Assembly (NCBI GenBank): GCA_913778905.1
Contig: CAJYYA010000012.1
Location: 252,992 to 316,991, forward strand
DNA: 64,000 nucleotides
Direction: 5' to 3'
Source of the DNA: an uncultured Naasia sp.
GTDB taxonomy: Bacteria > Actinomycetota > Actinomycetes > Actinomycetales > Microbacteriaceae
This document shows positions 30,196 to 38,969 of this stretch, piece by piece. The position numbers were made by a program, and so were the translations under genes. The notes under the pieces are model-generated. The model made no database searches. It saw only the letters and a program-made list of their open reading frames with translations, and was not told the DNA's origin. The stretch's first letter is position 1, and each line of letters starts with the position of its first letter.

Positions 30196-33111
30196 TCAGC
30201 TGCCCGCGGCGATCGCCTGCTGCAGCGCCGACTGGAGACGCTGGTCGGCCTCGGCCGCCGCCACCAGGTCGTTCGCCGCGTACGCCGCCTGGCGATCCTG
30301 CAGCGCCTGGCTGGCCGCCTGCAGCGCCTGCGACAACTCCGGACTCTGCGTCGAGGAGCCCGTGCCACCTCCCGTGGTGCCGCCGGTGCCGGTACCGCCA
30401 CCCGTGCCGTTGCCTGTTCCGTCCGGAGTGTCGGGGACGTTGGCGTCGCCCGCACCGGCACCGGAATCGCCCTGGAAGAGCTCGTCGAGCGCCTTGTCGA
30501 GGGTGTCCTCGAACGCCACCCGGTCGCCGAAGGCCACGAGCACCTTGCGGAGCAGAGGCAGACGCGTCTCACCGCTCGACTGCACGTAGACCGGCTGCAC
30601 GTAGAGCAGTCCGCCACCCACCGGAAGCGTGAGCAGGTTGCCCCGCAGCACATCGGTGCTGCCACCGGTCTGCAGGATGTTCAGCTGGTTCGCCACTGTC
30701 GCGTTCGAGTTGAAGGTGTTCTGCACCTGACCCGGCCCCGGCACCGTGTCGTCCTTCGGCAGCTCCAGCAATCGGAGCGTCCCGTAACCGTCGGACTTCT
30801 GACCCGCCGTCGAACCGGCGTCCGAGTCCACAGCGAGGTAGCCGGTCAGAACGCTCTGCGAATTCGCTCCCTGGTTGTTCGGGATGAACGTCGAGTAGAG
30901 CGAGTAGGTCGGGGAATCCGAACCCGGCACCTGCATCGTCAGGTAGTACGGCGGCTGCAGGAGGTCCTGGTTCGACCCGGCGGTCGGGTCGGCCGGTGTA
31001 CGCCAGGCGTCGTCCGAGTTGTAGAAACTGCCCGCGTCGGTCACGTGGTACGTGCCGAGGATCGCGCGCTGCACCTTGAACAGATCCTGCGGGTAGCGGA
31101 CGTGGCTCATGAGGTCGGCCGACATGTCCGACATCGGCTTGAGCGAGGTGGGGAACACCTTCTGCCACGATTCGATCACCGGGTCCGAGGTATCCCACAC
31201 GTAGAGGTCGACAGATCCGTCGTAGGCGTCGACCGTGGCCTTCACCGAGTTGCGGATGTAGTTGACGTTGTCGACGACGTAGGAGGGGGTCGGCGTGAAC
31301 GTGTCGGCGATGGCCTCCGACAGGCTCTGCACCTTGGAGTAGGGATAGGTCGACGCGGTCGTGTAGCCGTCCACGACCCACTTGAGGCGTCCGTCGACGA
31401 CGGTCGGGTACGCATCCGAATCCATCGTCAGATACGGAGCGACCTTCGCGACGCGCTGACGCGGGTCCCGGTCGTACAGGATCTGCGAGTCCTGGTTCAC
31501 GGCGTCCGACAGGAAGATCTGCTCGGACTGGAACTTCAGCGCATAGATGAGCTTGTTGAACCAGTTGCCGACCGACGGACCCCCGTTGCCGGTGAAGGTC
31601 GTGCGGATTTGTCCGTCGCCCTCACCGCCGTTCGACGGGTAGTCGAGCTCGATGGGGTCGGTTCCATCGGGCGCTCCGACGATCGAGTAGCCCTGGGCCG
31701 CTTCGCCGAAGTAGACGCGGGGCTCGTAGTCGCCGAGCTGTCCGGTGGACGGGATGTCCGACTCGAGGAACACCGGCTGGCCGTCGGTCGAACGCTGGTT
31801 GCCGTAGGCGGCGACCAGCCCGTAGCCGTGCGTGTAGACGACGGTGCGGTTGTACCAGGTCTGAGAGTCGCCCAAGCCCGCCTGGTTCAGCTCGCGGACG
31901 GCGACCACGGCGTCGGTGGTCTGGCCGCCGATCTCGTAACGGTCGACGTCGAGATCCTGCTGGAACTGGTAGTACTGCTTGAAGCGCTGCAGCTGAGCGA
32001 ACGACGGCGACACGATCGCGGGGTCGAGGATGCGGATGTTGGCGGTGGTCTCGGCGTCCGAACGCAGAGCGCCGGCCGTGGCCTGCGTGGTCGCGTCGTA
32101 CTGCTCCTCCTGCACGCCCGCCACACCATAGGCCTCGCGGGTCATGTCGATGTTGCGCTGGATGTACGGCCGCTCGAGGCTCAGCTCGCTCGGGAGCACC
32201 TGGAAGCGCTGGACCACCCAGGGGGCGACCGAACCGATGACCAGAGCGGCGACCACGAGGAGCGCGGTGCCGATGACCGGGAACCGCCACCGACCCGTGA
32301 CGGCCGCGACGAGGAACAGCAGCGCGACGACGATCGCGATCATCGCGAGGATCTGACGCGTGGGGATGACCACGTTGACGTCGGTGTAGCTGGCGCCCGT
32401 GATGCGGCTCCCGACCTCGTAGAGCGTCGCGAACTGGTCGAAGAAGATGCTGACCGCCTGGAGGAGCACGTAGATCGCCGCGGTGACCGCGATCTGGATG
32501 CGGGCGGCCTTGGTGATGCGGAGATCGCGGCCGTTCACGCCCAGCGCCCCGTAGAGGTAGTGGGTCGCGATGGCGAGGATGCCCGCGATGATCACGACGG
32601 CTGACAGGAATCCGACGACCCCGCGCAGGAACGGCAGATCGAACAGGTAGAACGAGATGTCGATGCCGAACTGCGGGTCGGTCGTGCCCGAGGGCGTGCG
32701 GTTCAGGTAGAGGAGCGCGGCCTGCCAGCGTGTGCTCGCCGAGACGCCGGCGAAGAGGCCGATGACGAGGGGGATCCCGATGACGGCGAGACGACGCAGC
32801 GGGTCGATGACCTGCTGATAGCGGTCGATCTGGGCAGCCGAGCGCGCGTACACCGGTCGGAAGCGGTAGGCCAGGAACAGGCTCACGAAGACCGGGACGG
32901 CCATCGTCAGGAATCCGATGGCGAAGAGCGCCGCGACCGATCCCCACTGGGTGAACAGCACGGACTGGAAGCCGAGCTGGTCGTACCAGAGGACGTCGGC
33001 GTAGAGGCCGGCGAAGATGAAGAAAGCGACGAGAAGCGCTGCGACGATGCCTGCGGTGACGGCGAGGGTCGAGCGGTTCTTACGAGGAGGGGCGGCGGCT
33101 GTGGACGTCAC
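30196..33111 (-). CDS. UPF0182 family integral membrane protein
   Basis: Large protein of 971 residues of the UPF0182 (COG1615) family, conserved in actinobacteria, function unknown. The N-terminal third holds about seven membrane segments (for example 17-40, 60-84, 110-125, 160-182) with the family motif VLWYDQLGFQSVLFTQW. The remaining two thirds is a large extracytoplasmic region, ending in a Gly/Thr-rich low-complexity stretch and a short Gln/Ala-rich helix. GTG start with a leaderless promoter. It is the first gene here of a conserved block also found in mycobacteria, next to the PDZ/S16 protease gene. Confidence 0.92.
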   Translation of the reverse strand: MTSTAAAPPRKNRSTLAVTAGIVAALLVAFFIFAGLYADVLWYDQLGFQSVLFTQWGSVAALFAIGFLTMAVPVFVSLFLAYRFRPVYARSAAQIDRYQQVIDPLRRLAVIGIPLVIGLFAGVSASTRWQAALLYLNRTPSGTTDPQFGIDISFYLFDLPFLRGVVGFLSAVVIIAGILAIATHYLYGALGVNGRDLRITKAARIQIAVTAAIYVLLQAVSIFFDQFATLYEVGSRITGASYTDVNVVIPTRQILAMIAIVVALLFLVAAVTGRWRFPVIGTALLVVAALVIGSVAPWVVQRFQVLPSELSLERPYIQRNIDMTREAYGVAGVQEEQYDATTQATAGALRSDAETTANIRILDPAIVSPSFAQLQRFKQYYQFQQDLDVDRYEIGGQTTDAVVAVRELNQAGLGDSQTWYNRTVVYTHGYGLVAAYGNQRSTDGQPVFLESDIPSTGQLGDYEPRVYFGEAAQGYSIVGAPDGTDPIELDYPSNGGEGDGQIRTTFTGNGGPSVGNWFNKLIYALKFQSEQIFLSDAVNQDSQILYDRDPRQRVAKVAPYLTMDSDAYPTVVDGRLKWVVDGYTTASTYPYSKVQSLSEAIADTFTPTPSYVVDNVNYIRNSVKATVDAYDGSVDLYVWDTSDPVIESWQKVFPTSLKPMSDMSADLMSHVRYPQDLFKVQRAILGTYHVTDAGSFYNSDDAWRTPADPTAGSNQDLLQPPYYLTMQVPGSDSPTYSLYSTFIPNNQGANSQSVLTGYLAVDSDAGSTAGQKSDGYGTLRLLELPKDDTVPGPGQVQNTFNSNATVANQLNILQTGGSTDVLRGNLLTLPVGGGLLYVQPVYVQSSGETRLPLLRKVLVAFGDRVAFEDTLDKALDELFQGDSGAGAGDANVPDTPDGTGNGTGGGTGTGGTTGGGTGSSTQSPELSQALQAASQALQDRQAAYAANDLVAAAEADQRLQSALQQAIAAGS

Positions 33112-33118
33112 GGTCGGG

Positions 33119-33124
33119 ATTCTA
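33119..33124 (-). promoter_or_regulatory. -10 element, leaderless promoter of the UPF0182 gene
   Basis: TAGAAT on the minus strand ends seven bases before the GTG at 33111. No clear -35 box. Confidence 0.65.
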
Positions 33125-33196
33125 CCGGGCGTCGAATAAGGGGTTCCTGGAGATTCGACAGTGTGACCAGGCCGTTATGCCCCGACGCCGGGCCTG

Positions 33197-34357
33197 TCAG
33201 CTGCCTGTGGAACAGCCCTGGAGCGTCGATGGATCGGTCCCTGCGGCGACCGCCTTCACGTCGTCGAGGGCCTGTGTCAGCGTACTCACGGCGACGACGT
33301 CCAGACCCGCCGGGATGTTGCCGACCACCTCGTCGCAGTTGTCCACCGGCGCGAGGAACAGCGTCGCACCAGCTTGTCGTGCGCCGTACATCTTCTGCCG
33401 AATGCCGCCGATCGGGCCGACCACTCCCGCCGCGTCGATGGTGCCGGTCCCCGCGACGGTCGCGCCGCCCGTGAGCTCGCCCTCGGTGAGCTTGTCGTAG
33501 ATCCCGAGCGCGAACATCATTCCCGCGCTCGGCCCGCCGACGTTGGGGAGCTCGATCGAGACGTCGACCGGGAAGTCGTAGGAGACCTGCACCCCGACGC
33601 CGAGGGCGACGACACCGCCCCGTTCGATGGGGCGGATCTGGACGGTGAGCTGCTGGCCGTCGCGGTCGATTCCGATGGCGGCATCCGTCTCGGTCCCGTG
33701 AGCGGCCAGCAGCGCCCGCAGGTCTGGAAGGTCCTCGATCTGCTGGCCGTCGACCGACGTGATGACGTCGCCCGGCTGCAACACGTCCACCGCTCCCGAC
33801 CCGTCGAAGATCGAGACCACGGTGACCGTGCCCTTCACCTGATATCCCAACTCGGTCAATGCCGCGCTGACCGCTTCCTGCTGGGAGTTCTGCATCTGGG
33901 TCTGGGCCTGCTCGCGCTGCTGGTCGGAGGTGATGCCCGGCTGGTAGATCTTCTCGACCGGCTGCACCGAACGGCTGCTGTCGAACCACGACATGGCCAC
34001 CTCGAACATCGATGCCGGGCGGTCGGGGCTGCCGATGACGGAGACCGTGAGCAGGTCGAGAGCCCCCGACGTCGGATATCTCTCGGCGCCGTCGATGGTG
34101 ATGAGCTGCGTCTCGGTTCCGTTGTTCGTCACGCTGCCGAGAGTGTTGTACACCGGCCCCGGCGTCTCGACCACGTAGGGCGACGGGGCGAACGCCAGGA
34201 CGACCGTGATGAGCATCGACATCGAGATCAGCGCCCATCCGATCCGGCGGCGGCGGACGGCGCGACGCTGCTCGTGCGTCACGGGGACCAGACCGTCGTC
34301 GAGATCGTCATCGGAGTCGTATCCCGGGCCTGCGTCGGGTCGTGAGAAGAAGGTCAC
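33197..34357 (-). CDS. Membrane-anchored PDZ / Lon-type (S16) protease, YlbL-like
   Basis: Protein of 386 residues. One membrane segment (about 39-58) follows an acidic cytoplasmic tail; a PDZ domain (about 165-240, VLQPGDVITSVDGQ) and a Lon-type proteolytic domain follow outside. The Ser-Lys dyad is visible: Ser in GGPSAGMMFALG and Lys in GIRQKMYGARQAGA. The family is known as YlbL in firmicutes and is implicated in envelope or checkpoint-protein turnover. GTG start; an AGGAC lies 13 bases before it, an indifferent site. Divergent from DUF2342, as in other actinobacteria. Confidence 0.9.
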   Translation of the reverse strand: MTFFSRPDAGPGYDSDDDLDDGLVPVTHEQRRAVRRRRIGWALISMSMLITVVLAFAPSPYVVETPGPVYNTLGSVTNNGTETQLITIDGAERYPTSGALDLLTVSVIGSPDRPASMFEVAMSWFDSSRSVQPVEKIYQPGITSDQQREQAQTQMQNSQQEAVSAALTELGYQVKGTVTVVSIFDGSGAVDVLQPGDVITSVDGQQIEDLPDLRALLAAHGTETDAAIGIDRDGQQLTVQIRPIERGGVVALGVGVQVSYDFPVDVSIELPNVGGPSAGMMFALGIYDKLTEGELTGGATVAGTGTIDAAGVVGPIGGIRQKMYGARQAGATLFLAPVDNCDEVVGNIPAGLDVVAVSTLTQALDDVKAVAAGTDPSTLQGCSTGS

Positions 34358-34433
34358 AGCAGCTCGCGAAGTCCTTTCGTTCCCACTCGAACGACGTGCG
34401 GGCGGGAGGTCCGCGAGATGTTCGCGGCGGGCA

Positions 34434-34449
34434 GAAGCGTAAACGCTTC
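34434..34449. promoter_or_regulatory. 16-bp palindrome between divergent genes
   Basis: GAAGCGTAAACGCTTC has 7-bp arms around AA. It lies 30 bp before the TAGCGT -10 of the DUF2342 gene and 77 bp from the protease start, a good place for a shared operator. Confidence 0.45.
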
Positions 34450-34478
34450 AGACACCGCTGGTGCCGTGAGGGGCGGGT

Positions 34479-34484
34479 TAGCGT
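34479..34484 (+). promoter_or_regulatory. -10 element of the DUF2342 gene
   Basis: TAGCGT 32 bases before the ATG at 34517, leaving a short leader with GAGAGGA as ribosome-binding site. Confidence 0.45.
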
Positions 34485-34516
34485 GGAAACCCTTCGCTTT
34501 CCGAGAGGACCCTCGC

Positions 34517-35845
34517 ATGTCGGATCCGTCGCAGAACCTGCCCGACCCGGACGAGCTGCGCAAGCTCATCGAGAAGATGATGGCGGAGGGCGGAGTCGAC
34601 CCGAGCGCCCTCGCGGGTGCTGCCGGACTCACGTCGGACCCGGCGAGCATGGCCCGTCTCATGGCGCAGCTGCAGGGGGCCGTCCAGGCGTCGGCCGACG
34701 GGGTGAACTGGAAGCTCGCCACGGATCAGGCGACCGAGGCGGCCCGTGCCGGCAGCCTCTCGGTGACCGATCAGCAGCGCGCGTCTCTCGACGCCGCTCT
34801 GGGGGTCGCCGCCCTCTGGCTCGACGAGGCGACGGACATCGCGGAGCTGCCCACGACCCCGCGCATCATCACGCGAACGGAATGGGTCCGCGAGACCATG
34901 CCCGTGTGGACCCAGCTCGTGGAGCCGGTCGCCGAGAGCATCACCGACGCTCTGACCGCGCTGACACGAGACCAGTTGCCGGAGGAGATGAGCGGCATGC
35001 TGGGCGACGCCGAGGGTCTCCTCCGCGGCGTCGGCGGCACCCTCTTCGCCGTGCAACTCGGTCAGGTCGTCGCGCAGCTGTCCGGCGAGGTCGTCTCGGG
35101 CGGGGACATCGGGATCCCGCTCATCGAGGATCGTGCCGTCGTGCTCGCGCAGAACATCGACGGGTTCGGCGAGGGCCTCGACATCGGCTCCGACCAGGTG
35201 GCGCTCTATCTCTCCGTTCGCGAGCTCGCTCACGCGCGGCTGTTCCGCCACGCGCGCTGGCTGCGTACCGGCCTGCTGACGTCGGTGACCGAGTTCGCCC
35301 ACGGGATCCGCGTCGACATGACCGACTTCGAGGAGGTCCTCACCGACCTCGACCCCAGCGATCCCGAGCAGATCAAGAACGCGCTGACCTCGGGCAAGTT
35401 CATCCCGCCGCGCACCGAGCAGCAGAACGCCGCGCTCGCCCGGCTGGAGACCATGCTCGCGCTCGTCGAGGGCTGGGTCGACGTCGTGACCGCGGCCGCG
35501 ACCACGCGTCTGCCGAAGAGCGGCGCGGTGGCCGAGACGGTCCGCCGCCGCCGCGCATCGGGCGGGCCCGCCGAGTCGGCCTTCGCCTCGCTCGTCGGGC
35601 TCGAGCTGCGCCCCCGCCGACTCCGCGAGGCCGCGGCGATGTGGCAGGCCGTGACGGATGCGCTGGGCGCCGAGCGTCGGGACGCCCTCTGGTCGCACCC
35701 CGACCTCCTGCCGACGGCGGAGGACATCGACGACCCGCAGGCGCTCATCGCTCGATTGCAGGCACCCGCCTCGGAGATGGACGACATCGACCAGGCCCTG
35801 GAGGACCTCCTCCGCGACGAGGGCGACCGCCCCCACGAGAAGTAG
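34517..35845 (+). CDS. DUF2342 zincin-like protein
   Basis: Protein of 442 residues in the DUF2342 family (annotated as zinc-dependent metalloprotease-like or coenzyme F420 biosynthesis-associated). The conserved helix YLSVRELAHARLFRHARWL carries the His/Glu residues regarded as a degenerate zinc site. The N-terminus has an Asp/Met-rich helix, the C-terminus is acidic. No signal peptide. The ATG at 34517 has GAGAGGA upstream. Its place between the PDZ/S16 gene and the ThiF/UvrD2 genes is conserved in mycobacteria (as I recall Rv3194c-Rv3198c), but here about 10 kb of peptide-uptake genes interrupt the order directly after it. Confidence 0.88.
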   Translation: MSDPSQNLPDPDELRKLIEKMMAEGGVDPSALAGAAGLTSDPASMARLMAQLQGAVQASADGVNWKLATDQATEAARAGSLSVTDQQRASLDAALGVAALWLDEATDIAELPTTPRIITRTEWVRETMPVWTQLVEPVAESITDALTALTRDQLPEEMSGMLGDAEGLLRGVGGTLFAVQLGQVVAQLSGEVVSGGDIGIPLIEDRAVVLAQNIDGFGEGLDIGSDQVALYLSVRELAHARLFRHARWLRTGLLTSVTEFAHGIRVDMTDFEEVLTDLDPSDPEQIKNALTSGKFIPPRTEQQNAALARLETMLALVEGWVDVVTAAATTRLPKSGAVAETVRRRRASGGPAESAFASLVGLELRPRRLREAAAMWQAVTDALGAERRDALWSHPDLLPTAEDIDDPQALIARLQAPASEMDDIDQALEDLLRDEGDRPHEK

Positions 35846-35846
35846 C

Positions 35847-35926
35847 GGCGACGCCCTTCGTTTCGCTTCCCTCAACGGGCGGACACCGCCCGCCCATTGA
35901 GCGAAGCGAAATGATGGGCGACGCCC
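35847..35926. repeat. Family-A palindromic repeat with flanking 10-bp direct repeat
   Basis: Inverted arms of 21 bp (35861-35881 and 35891-35911, two mismatches) around a short centre. The outer ends carry GGCGACGCCC in direct orientation (35847-35856 and 35917-35926), like a target duplication. It sits between DUF2342 and the first gene of the inserted peptide locus. Confidence 0.8.
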
Positions 35927-35928
35927 GG

Positions 35929-37581
35929 TCAGGCGGCGAAGGTCAGCTTGCCCCGTTCCGCGCGCGTGAGCGGCGGGATCGAGGCCAGCAACGACCTCGT
36001 GTAGTCGTGCTGAGGGTCCTCGAAGATCTGCTCCGTGCCACCCGTCTCGACGACCTCGCCCCGGTACATCACGAGGACCCGGTGCGCGAGATTGCGCACG
36101 ACCGACAGATCGTGCGAGATGAACAGGATGCTGAGTCCCAGACGCTCCTGGATGTCGACCAGCAGGTCGACCACCTGCGCCTGGATCGTCACATCGAGGG
36201 CGGAGACGGGCTCGTCGCAGACCAGCACATCGGGATCGCGCATGAGCGAGCGGGCGATGCCGATCCTCTGCCGCTGCCCGCCGGAGAACTGGTGCGGGAA
36301 GCGTTCCATCATGTCCGGCTGCAACCCGACGAGCTCGAGCAACTGCGCCACCCGGTCACGTCGCGACGCCGCGGTACCGATCCGAGCGACCGCATGCGGC
36401 TCGGCGATCACGTCGCGGACGCGCATGCGCGGATCGAGGGACGTGTAGGGGTCCTGGAACACCATGCCGACGCCGGCTTGCGCAGCGGGGCGCCGACCTC
36501 TCGTCCGCCGGGTGACGTCCTCACCGCGGTAGAGGACGCTCCCCCGGTCGACGCTCTCGAGCCCCACCACCATGCGCGCGAGCGTCGACTTGCCGCTGCC
36601 CGATTCGCCGACGATGCCGAGTGTCTCGCCGCGACGGAGTACGAGATCGACACCGGCGACCGCCTTCACCGTCTTCTTGGCCAGGGCCGAGCCGGTGACG
36701 AATGTGCGCGCCAGGTCCGAGACCTGCAGGATCGGGTCCCCGGCGAGGTTCTCAGCCGACAGGACACGCGCCGGTTCAGGGCGCGGGGCCGAACCGAGGA
36801 GGCGCCGGGTGTAGGCGTCCGATGGGGTCGCGAACACCGTGTCGGCATCACCCTGCTCGACGACCCTCCCGTGATGCATGACCACGAGACGGTCGGCGAC
36901 CTCGGTCACGACGCCGATGTCGTGGGTGATGAGAAGCACCCCCATGTCGAGTCGGCCGCGCAGGTCGTGCAGAAGGCGGAGGATCTGCGCCTGCACCGTC
37001 ACGTCGAGCGCGGTGGTCGGCTCGTCGGCGATGAGCAGCTTGGGTTCGAGGGCGATGGCCATCGCGATGAGGATCCGCTGCCGCATCCCGCCGGAGAACT
37101 GGTGAGGATAGTCGTCGACCCGCGCCGCCGGTGAGGCGATGCCGACGATGTCGAGCAACTCGATGGCGCGCGCACGGGCCTGTTTGCGCCCGAGCGCCCG
37201 GTGAACCCGGAAGATCTCGCCGATCTGATCGCCGATCGAGAGGACCGGGTTGAGCGACGAGAGCGCATCCTGCAGGACCATGCTCATGCTGTCGCCGCGG
37301 AGGCGACGCCGTTGGTCGTCGGACAGGCCGAGCAGCGAGGCTCCGTCGAGATCCAAGCGATCGGCTCTGACCGTGGCGGCCTCGTCCTGAATGCCCATGA
37401 TGGCGCGGGCCGTGACGGTCTTACCCGATCCGGACTCGCCGAGCAGAGCGACCAGCTCCCCGGGCCGCACGTCGAGATCGAGTCCGGCGACGACCGAGGT
37501 GGGCCCACGAGAGGTGCGGAAGTCGATGTCCAGGCCGCGCACGCTGAGCACGGGCGGGCGAATGGCTTCGGATGTCTCCAT
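35929..37581 (-). CDS. Fused double ATPase of a peptide ABC importer (DppD-DppF type)
   Basis: Protein of 550 residues with two complete ABC ATPase domains in one chain: Walker A GESGSGKT and signature FSGGMRQR in the first half, GESGSGKS and FSGGQRQR in the second, each with LLITHD/LFISHD His loops and DEP Walker B. Oligo-/dipeptide importers usually have two separate ATPases; fused versions are common in actinobacteria. The second start ATG (37581) begins the family homology, five codons after an in-frame GTG. It is divergent from the dipeptidase, binding protein and permeases it must serve. Confidence 0.9.
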   Translation of the reverse strand: METSEAIRPPVLSVRGLDIDFRTSRGPTSVVAGLDLDVRPGELVALLGESGSGKTVTARAIMGIQDEAATVRADRLDLDGASLLGLSDDQRRRLRGDSMSMVLQDALSSLNPVLSIGDQIGEIFRVHRALGRKQARARAIELLDIVGIASPAARVDDYPHQFSGGMRQRILIAMAIALEPKLLIADEPTTALDVTVQAQILRLLHDLRGRLDMGVLLITHDIGVVTEVADRLVVMHHGRVVEQGDADTVFATPSDAYTRRLLGSAPRPEPARVLSAENLAGDPILQVSDLARTFVTGSALAKKTVKAVAGVDLVLRRGETLGIVGESGSGKSTLARMVVGLESVDRGSVLYRGEDVTRRTRGRRPAAQAGVGMVFQDPYTSLDPRMRVRDVIAEPHAVARIGTAASRRDRVAQLLELVGLQPDMMERFPHQFSGGQRQRIGIARSLMRDPDVLVCDEPVSALDVTIQAQVVDLLVDIQERLGLSILFISHDLSVVRNLAHRVLVMYRGEVVETGGTEQIFEDPQHDYTRSLLASIPPLTRAERGKLTFAA

Positions 37582-37748
37582 GCGACCATCATGCACGCCC
37601 AGAGGCGCCGGAATGTTTCAGACAGAAAAACTTCGCGCCGATTTCCACCAGATGTGTTGACAGGTGTGCCGAATAGGAGCGACGGTGTCCTGCAAGGCAC
37701 CTCAATCGGTCATCTGTCGGTTGTCGCCGTCGAAAGCACGTCTATGAG

Positions 37749-38969
37749 ATGGAGATCCCCTTGCTCGAACCCGCGGAGCGCTACACCGGCTACACCGCCT
37801 ACGACTACCTGGAGAAGGGAGTCGACTACCGCGCGTTCGAATACTCGAAGCAGCTCGGCCGGGTGCCCGAGTATGCGGGCCTCGACCTCAGCGCCGAGCA
37901 GGCCGACCGCTCGAAGCGACTGCTCGAGAACGAGACGGTCATCTCGCTGCACGAACACGTCCAGGTCTTCCCCGAGGACATGAGCCAGCTTCGCGACCAC
38001 ATCCGCACCGGTCGCGAACCCACCGGCTACGAGGGCCTCTCCCGCTCCGGGCTCACAGCCGTGTTCGACAACGGGATGGACGGCACCTGCTGCATCTCGA
38101 GCGACGCCGGCTGGAAGTACCAGGACGTCCTTCACGACCTGGGGGTTCGCATGGCGGACATCGCCCACCAGGACTACGTCATCAAGGGCGAGACGCTGAA
38201 GGACATCCAGTACGCGAAGGAGACCGGTCGCGTCGCCCATATCTTCGCTCTCGAGGCGGCGACCCCCATCGAGAACGAGGTCGACCGACTCGACGTGCTC
38301 TACGGTTTCGGCGTCCGTCAGATGGGCATCGCCTATTCGGAGGCCAACTATCTCGGCAGCGGTCTCAAGGAGCGCGGCGACGGCGGTCTGACCTACTTCG
38401 GCGAGCGCGCCGTGGCCCGCATGAACAAGCTCGGGATCGCCATCGACATCTCCCACTCGGGCGACCGCACATGCGTCGACGTCATCAAGGCGTCGACCAA
38501 GCCCGTGTTCATCACCCACGCCGGCGCCCGCGGCCTCTGGCCCACGAACCGCATGAAGACCGACGAGACGATCATCGAGTGCGCGAAGCGCGGCGGAGTC
38601 ATCGGCATCGAGGCGGCCCCCCACACCACGCTCTCCCCCGACCACCCCAAGCACTCGCTCGAGTCGGTCATGGACCACTTCAAGTACTGCGTCGACCTCG
38701 TGGGCATCGAGCACGTGAGTTTCGGACCCGACACCCTGTACGGCGACCACGTGGGCCTCCACCACGCCTTCGCCGCGCAGCTCTCGATCGGGCAGGCGCA
38801 CGGCCACGTCGACTACGAAGAGGTCCCCTACGTCGACGGCGTGGAGAACCCCACCGAGGCGATGGCCAACATCATCAGCTGGCTGGTCAAGAACGACTAC
38901 TCCGACGACGAGATCCGCGCCGTCGTCGGCGGCAACACCGTGCGGGTACTCGAGGAGGTCTGGGTCTGA
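37749..38969 (+). CDS. M19 (renal dipeptidase-like) metallopeptidase
   Basis: Amidohydrolase-fold enzyme of 406 residues in peptidase family M19. The metal ligands can be followed: His68-x-His70 (ISLHEHV; the classical motif is His-x-Asp), Glu in IFALEAATP, His in IDISHSGD, His in VFITHAGAR, and Asp in SFGPDTLYG. No signal peptide, so it is cytoplasmic, unlike the animal enzyme. Members hydrolyse dipeptides, D-amino-acid-containing peptides or related amides. The ATG has no good ribosome-binding site. It overlaps the binding-protein gene by one base (TGATG), so both are part of one operon. Confidence 0.85.
   Translation: MEIPLLEPAERYTGYTAYDYLEKGVDYRAFEYSKQLGRVPEYAGLDLSAEQADRSKRLLENETVISLHEHVQVFPEDMSQLRDHIRTGREPTGYEGLSRSGLTAVFDNGMDGTCCISSDAGWKYQDVLHDLGVRMADIAHQDYVIKGETLKDIQYAKETGRVAHIFALEAATPIENEVDRLDVLYGFGVRQMGIAYSEANYLGSGLKERGDGGLTYFGERAVARMNKLGIAIDISHSGDRTCVDVIKASTKPVFITHAGARGLWPTNRMKTDETIIECAKRGGVIGIEAAPHTTLSPDHPKHSLESVMDHFKYCVDLVGIEHVSFGPDTLYGDHVGLHHAFAAQLSIGQAHGHVDYEEVPYVDGVENPTEAMANIISWLVKNDYSDDEIRAVVGGNTVRVLEEVWV

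Noticed and set aside
29896..32604. Plus-strand frame of 902 codons across the UPF0182 gene
   Set aside because: Shadow of the opposite strand; His/Arg/Val-rich and starts inside the tRNA.
34342..37134. Plus-strand frame of 930 codons spanning DUF2342 and the ATPase
   Set aside because: Runs through two real genes and a repeat; no domain or start signal.
37657..37662. TTGACA -35 box before the M19 dipeptidase gene
   Set aside because: A perfect hexamer but no acceptable -10 at 16-18 bases, so not called as a promoter.
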